A DNA stretch of 18,267 nt. It comes from Oscillospiraceae bacterium. Its GTDB lineage: Bacteria > Bacillota_A > Clostridia > Oscillospirales > Oscillospiraceae. The DNA lies in contig JAFTBL010000108.1 of assembly GCA_017455225.1 (NCBI GenBank), positions 1-18,267 of the forward strand, given 5' to 3'. Position 1 is the stretch's first letter, and the number at the start of each line of letters is the position of its first letter. Positions 16,439 through 18,267 of the stretch are shown here, piece by piece. The notes under the pieces are model-generated. The model had not been told where the DNA came from and searched no databases. It was given only the letters and a program-made list of their open reading frames with translations. The position numbers and the translations under genes are program-made.

Positions 16439-17032
16439 ATGCACGAGGAAACCTTTGCCCCGGAAACGCAACCTGCCGTTCACGCGGCACACGACGACAC
16501 CGCCCCTGCGTCTGTCCCCTGTGAGGAAACTCCCCTTCCGGAGACGCCGTCTTCGGAAACGGCTCAAGGTGAAGTTCCCTGCGAACAAAGCGGCGACGGC
16601 TCCTTCCTCATGGAGCCGCAGCAGCGGGGACGGCTGAAATACCTGTTGCTGACGCTGGTAGCGCCCACGGTGGTAAGCTATGTGCCGGTGCTGCTGCGCA
16701 TGTGGGGCGTCAAATCTCTGCCCAATGCGCTGGGCCCCATCGTTTCCGGCCTTATGCTGGTGGCAGTCCTTGTGTTGGCGTATTTCCTGATCTTCCGCAA
16801 AAGCCACAGTCTTGCCGTGGGCGCCGGGGAGATTTCAGAGCGGAGTCTTTTGTCCGGCAAAATCCTGCGCACCGTGTCTGCCGAAGAGATCTGCTCCGTG
16901 CGGCACAATCTGCTGGGCGAGTGGCTGCTGCAGGACGGGCAGGGGAAAACGCTGCTGTGCGTGGAGTCCAACATGAGCTGCCGGGAGGAACTGGCGGCAT
17001 GGCTGGCCAAGCGGGGCCGGACGGTAGAATAA
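16439..17032 (+). CDS. Membrane protein with two TM segments and cytoplasmic C-terminal domain
   Basis: This protein has 197 residues. The start at 16439 is chosen because AAAGGAG lies 7 bases upstream; the longer frame has no ribosome site. Residues 1-60 are acidic and rich in Pro, Thr and Glu, with two VPCE motifs, and are probably disordered. Hydrophobic segments lie at about 67-87 and 97-119. The C-terminal 75 residues contain short strands and a final amphipathic helix (EELAAWLAKRGRTVE), loosely like bacterial PH-type domains found after paired membrane helices. I do not recognise the family and assign no function. It stands alone on the plus strand upstream of ssrA, divergent from the dockerin operon. 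Confidence 0.75.
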   Translation: MHEETFAPETQPAVHAAHDDTAPASVPCEETPLPETPSSETAQGEVPCEQSGDGSFLMEPQQRGRLKYLLLTLVAPTVVSYVPVLLRMWGVKSLPNALGPIVSGLMLVAVLVLAYFLIFRKSHSLAVGAGEISERSLLSGKILRTVSAEEICSVRHNLLGEWLLQDGQGKTLLCVESNMSCREELAAWLAKRGRTVE

Positions 17033-17154
17033 CGGCGCTTCCCGGGCAGAAGGAATCGCCGGACGCCATGTCGCAAAGGCGTGTTCCGCCGCGTGCGGCA
17101 GCGGCGCGGAAAATGTATTTCCGGCAGCGCCCGGGACGTTTTCAGGAAAAACAG

Positions 17155-17501
17155 GGGGATGTACCGGTTTCGGCGGGGGTGTGGAGGCCGGATCAGCGGG
17201 CGGTGGCGCCTGGCCACCATACAACGGGCAATTTAAACAATAACTGACAACAATACTGTTGCCGTCGCTGCGTAAGGCAGCGACCGTCTGAACCGGAGAG
17301 GCCGCAGGCCGGGGAAGGCGTCGTTGATGCGGCGTCCGGGCGGCGGGTAAGAGTTGCCCCGCCCACGCATGATGACTCTACTGAACCGTAACGTCTGTTA
17401 AGTGCCGCTGCGGAGAGGGAATGTATAAAACTTAACTGCGCCCGGAGAAAGTCTTGTCAAAGCGCTTTCGGGCAGGGGTTCGACTCCCCTCATCTCCACC
17501 A
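17155..17501 (+). ncRNA. ssrA: tmRNA (transfer-messenger RNA)
   Basis: The 5' end GGGGATG (17155-17161) pairs with CATCTCC at the 3' end, followed by A and an encoded CCA ending at 17501. The T-arm AGGGG-TTCGACT-CCCCT is present just before it. The first pseudoknot is visible: GGTGGC pairs with GCCACC, and its loop GCCTG pairs with the downstream CGGGC. The tag reading frame after it ends GAC AAC AAT ACT GTT GCC GTC GCT GCG TAA (17246-17275), encoding DNNTVAVAA, a typical hydrophobic proteolysis tag end. The exact resume codon (GAC or one or two codons earlier) is not certain. tmRNA rescues stalled ribosomes and tags the unfinished protein for degradation. The 347-nt length is normal. The conserved TTCGAC near the 5' end reads TTCGGC here. 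No clear promoter is seen just upstream. Confidence 0.95.
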
Positions 17502-17546
17502 CATTAAGACGTCAAGATTGGATATCAATCGGCGTCAAAAAGACAT

Positions 17547-17577
17547 GGGACACCCCCGTTAATTACGGGAGTGTCCC
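17547..17577 (+). terminator. Hairpin downstream of ssrA, possible terminator
   Basis: GGGACAC and GTGTCCC pair over 7 bp, a C/A mismatch follows, then CCCGT and ACGGG pair around loop TAATT. On the plus strand only ACCTTAT follows, a poor U-tract. On the minus strand the stem is followed by CATGTC and then TTTTT. It may terminate tmRNA transcription or be bidirectional. It overlaps the first codons of the kinase frame, which argues that the kinase is not expressed from its own start here. Confidence 0.5.
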
Positions 17578-18197
17578 ACCTTATAGACAAGTATATGCGT
17601 CAACAGCGGGAGATCTCCAATCAGCGCGCCAATATTATGATCCTGCAGATGAGGCCTCACTTCATTTACAACTCCCTTATGGGTATCTATTATCTTTGCG
17701 ACCGGGACGCAGGCAAAGCCAAACAGGTAACGCTTGATTTTACAACCTATCTGCGCAAAAACTTTGCCGCCATCGCAAGTGAGAACGCCATCCCTTTCGG
17801 AGAAGAGCTGGAACATACCCGCGCTTACCTCGCCATCGAACAAGCGCAGTTTGACGACAGTCTGTTCGTCAGTTTCGATACGCCGTACACTTCGTTCCGC
17901 CTGCCGCCGCTGACGCTGCAGCCCATCGTTGAAAACGCCGTCGTACACGGAATGAGGGCGAGCAACTCTCCCATCCATATCTCGGTCGTCACGAGAAAGA
18001 CGGATAAGGCGAGCGAGATCCTCGTAGAGGACGACGGCCCCGGCTTTGAAGCTGACGGCAACAACGAGCCGCATATCGCGCTGAACAATATCCGCGAAAG
18101 GCTCGATATGATGTGCGGCGGAACGCTCGAAATATCGCCGCGCGAAGGCGGCGGCATGTCGGTAAAGGTGACCATCCCGCTTGCAAAGCCGGAATAA
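17571..18197 (+). pseudogene. N-terminally truncated LytS/YesM-type sensor histidine kinase
   Basis: The frame encodes about 208 residues that make up only the catalytic part of a sensor kinase. The H-box ILQMRPHFIYNSL carries the phospho-acceptor His at about residue 30. The N-box IVENAVVHG is at about 119-127 and the G-box DDGPGF at about 154-159. These are the marks of the His_kinase (LytS/YesM) family, whose members usually have several hundred more residues of membrane and sensor region. Here the frame opens only 6 bases after the tmRNA 3' end. The first possible start (GTG 17571) lies inside a hairpin, the next (ATG 17595) has no ribosome site, and no response-regulator gene is visible. 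A remnant left by integration or deletion next to ssrA is the likeliest reading. A soluble short kinase with an unusual start is the alternative. Confidence 0.7.
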
Positions 18198-18203
18198 AAA
18201 CGC

Positions 18204-18222
18204 CGGGAACGGCCGGTTCCCG
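18204..18222 (+). terminator. Hairpin after the kinase remnant
   Basis: CGGGAAC and GTTCCCG form a perfect 7-bp stem around loop GGCCG, starting 7 bases after the kinase stop codon. The following TCAGTTTG is a weak U-tract, so termination is probable but not certain. The remaining bases to the window end show no gene. Confidence 0.5.
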
Positions 18223-18267
18223 TCAGTTTGAACAATTATAATATACCGTCAGTCAGCAGGACCGAAC

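Noticed and set aside
8664..16637. A 2657-codon open frame on the plus strand, opposite the giant dockerin gene
   Set aside because: It is a codon-bias shadow in GC-rich DNA. The protein is rich in His, Arg and Gln with no domains, it has no ribosome site, and it runs through the divergent promoters. The minus strand has a signal peptide, dockerin and proper start.

Overview
The window looks like a GC-rich Gram-positive (Firmicutes) chromosome, most likely an anaerobic Clostridia / Oscillospiraceae-type gut or rumen bacterium. This is inferred from type I dockerin domains on secreted proteins, signal peptides and surface modules of the kind seen in these bacteria, a radical-SAM peptide cassette, strong AGGAGG-type ribosome sites, and sigma-A promoters with TTGACA and TATAAT-like boxes. 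The species cannot be named from the sequence.

Layout. From about 16.08 kb down to the left edge, everything reads on the minus strand. A promoter at 16.05-16.08 kb drives a giant secreted dockerin protein (8559-15920, about 2453 aa) and, 69 bp further on, a secreted modular protein of 542 aa (6861-8489). Next comes a compact RiPP (ribosomally made, post-translationally modified peptide) cassette. It has its own near-consensus promoter (6805-6833), a 45-aa precursor peptide with three cysteines (6628-6765), a strong 12-bp hairpin, a radical SAM/SPASM enzyme (5215-6543), a PqqD-like leader-binding protein overlapping it by ATGA (4952-5218), and an intrinsic terminator (4917-4944). Beyond that, a new promoter (4669-4696) starts a second unit of the same design as the first: a 1296-aa dockerin protein (639-4529), then a secreted protein whose N-terminal module matches that of the 542-aa protein (1-591, cut by the window edge inside a Gly/Ser linker).

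The right end reads on the plus strand. A divergent promoter (16276-16304) precedes a 197-aa membrane protein with two transmembrane segments (16439-17032). The tmRNA gene ssrA follows (17155-17501), with the acceptor stem, T-arm, first pseudoknot and tag ORF all visible. Immediately downstream lies the catalytic half of a LytS/YesM-type sensor histidine kinase with no sensor region (about 17571-18197), probably a truncated remnant next to a classical integration site.

How the parts may work together: the two large proteins and their partners are secreted, and the dockerins imply docking onto cohesin-bearing surface scaffolds, none of which is in the window. The peptide cassette sits as an independent transcription unit between two duplicated surface units. 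No dedicated transporter or leader peptidase for the peptide is visible. The most interesting candidate for an undescribed system is this minimal precursor / radical SAM / PqqD-like cassette and its nesting between the dockerin paralogs.
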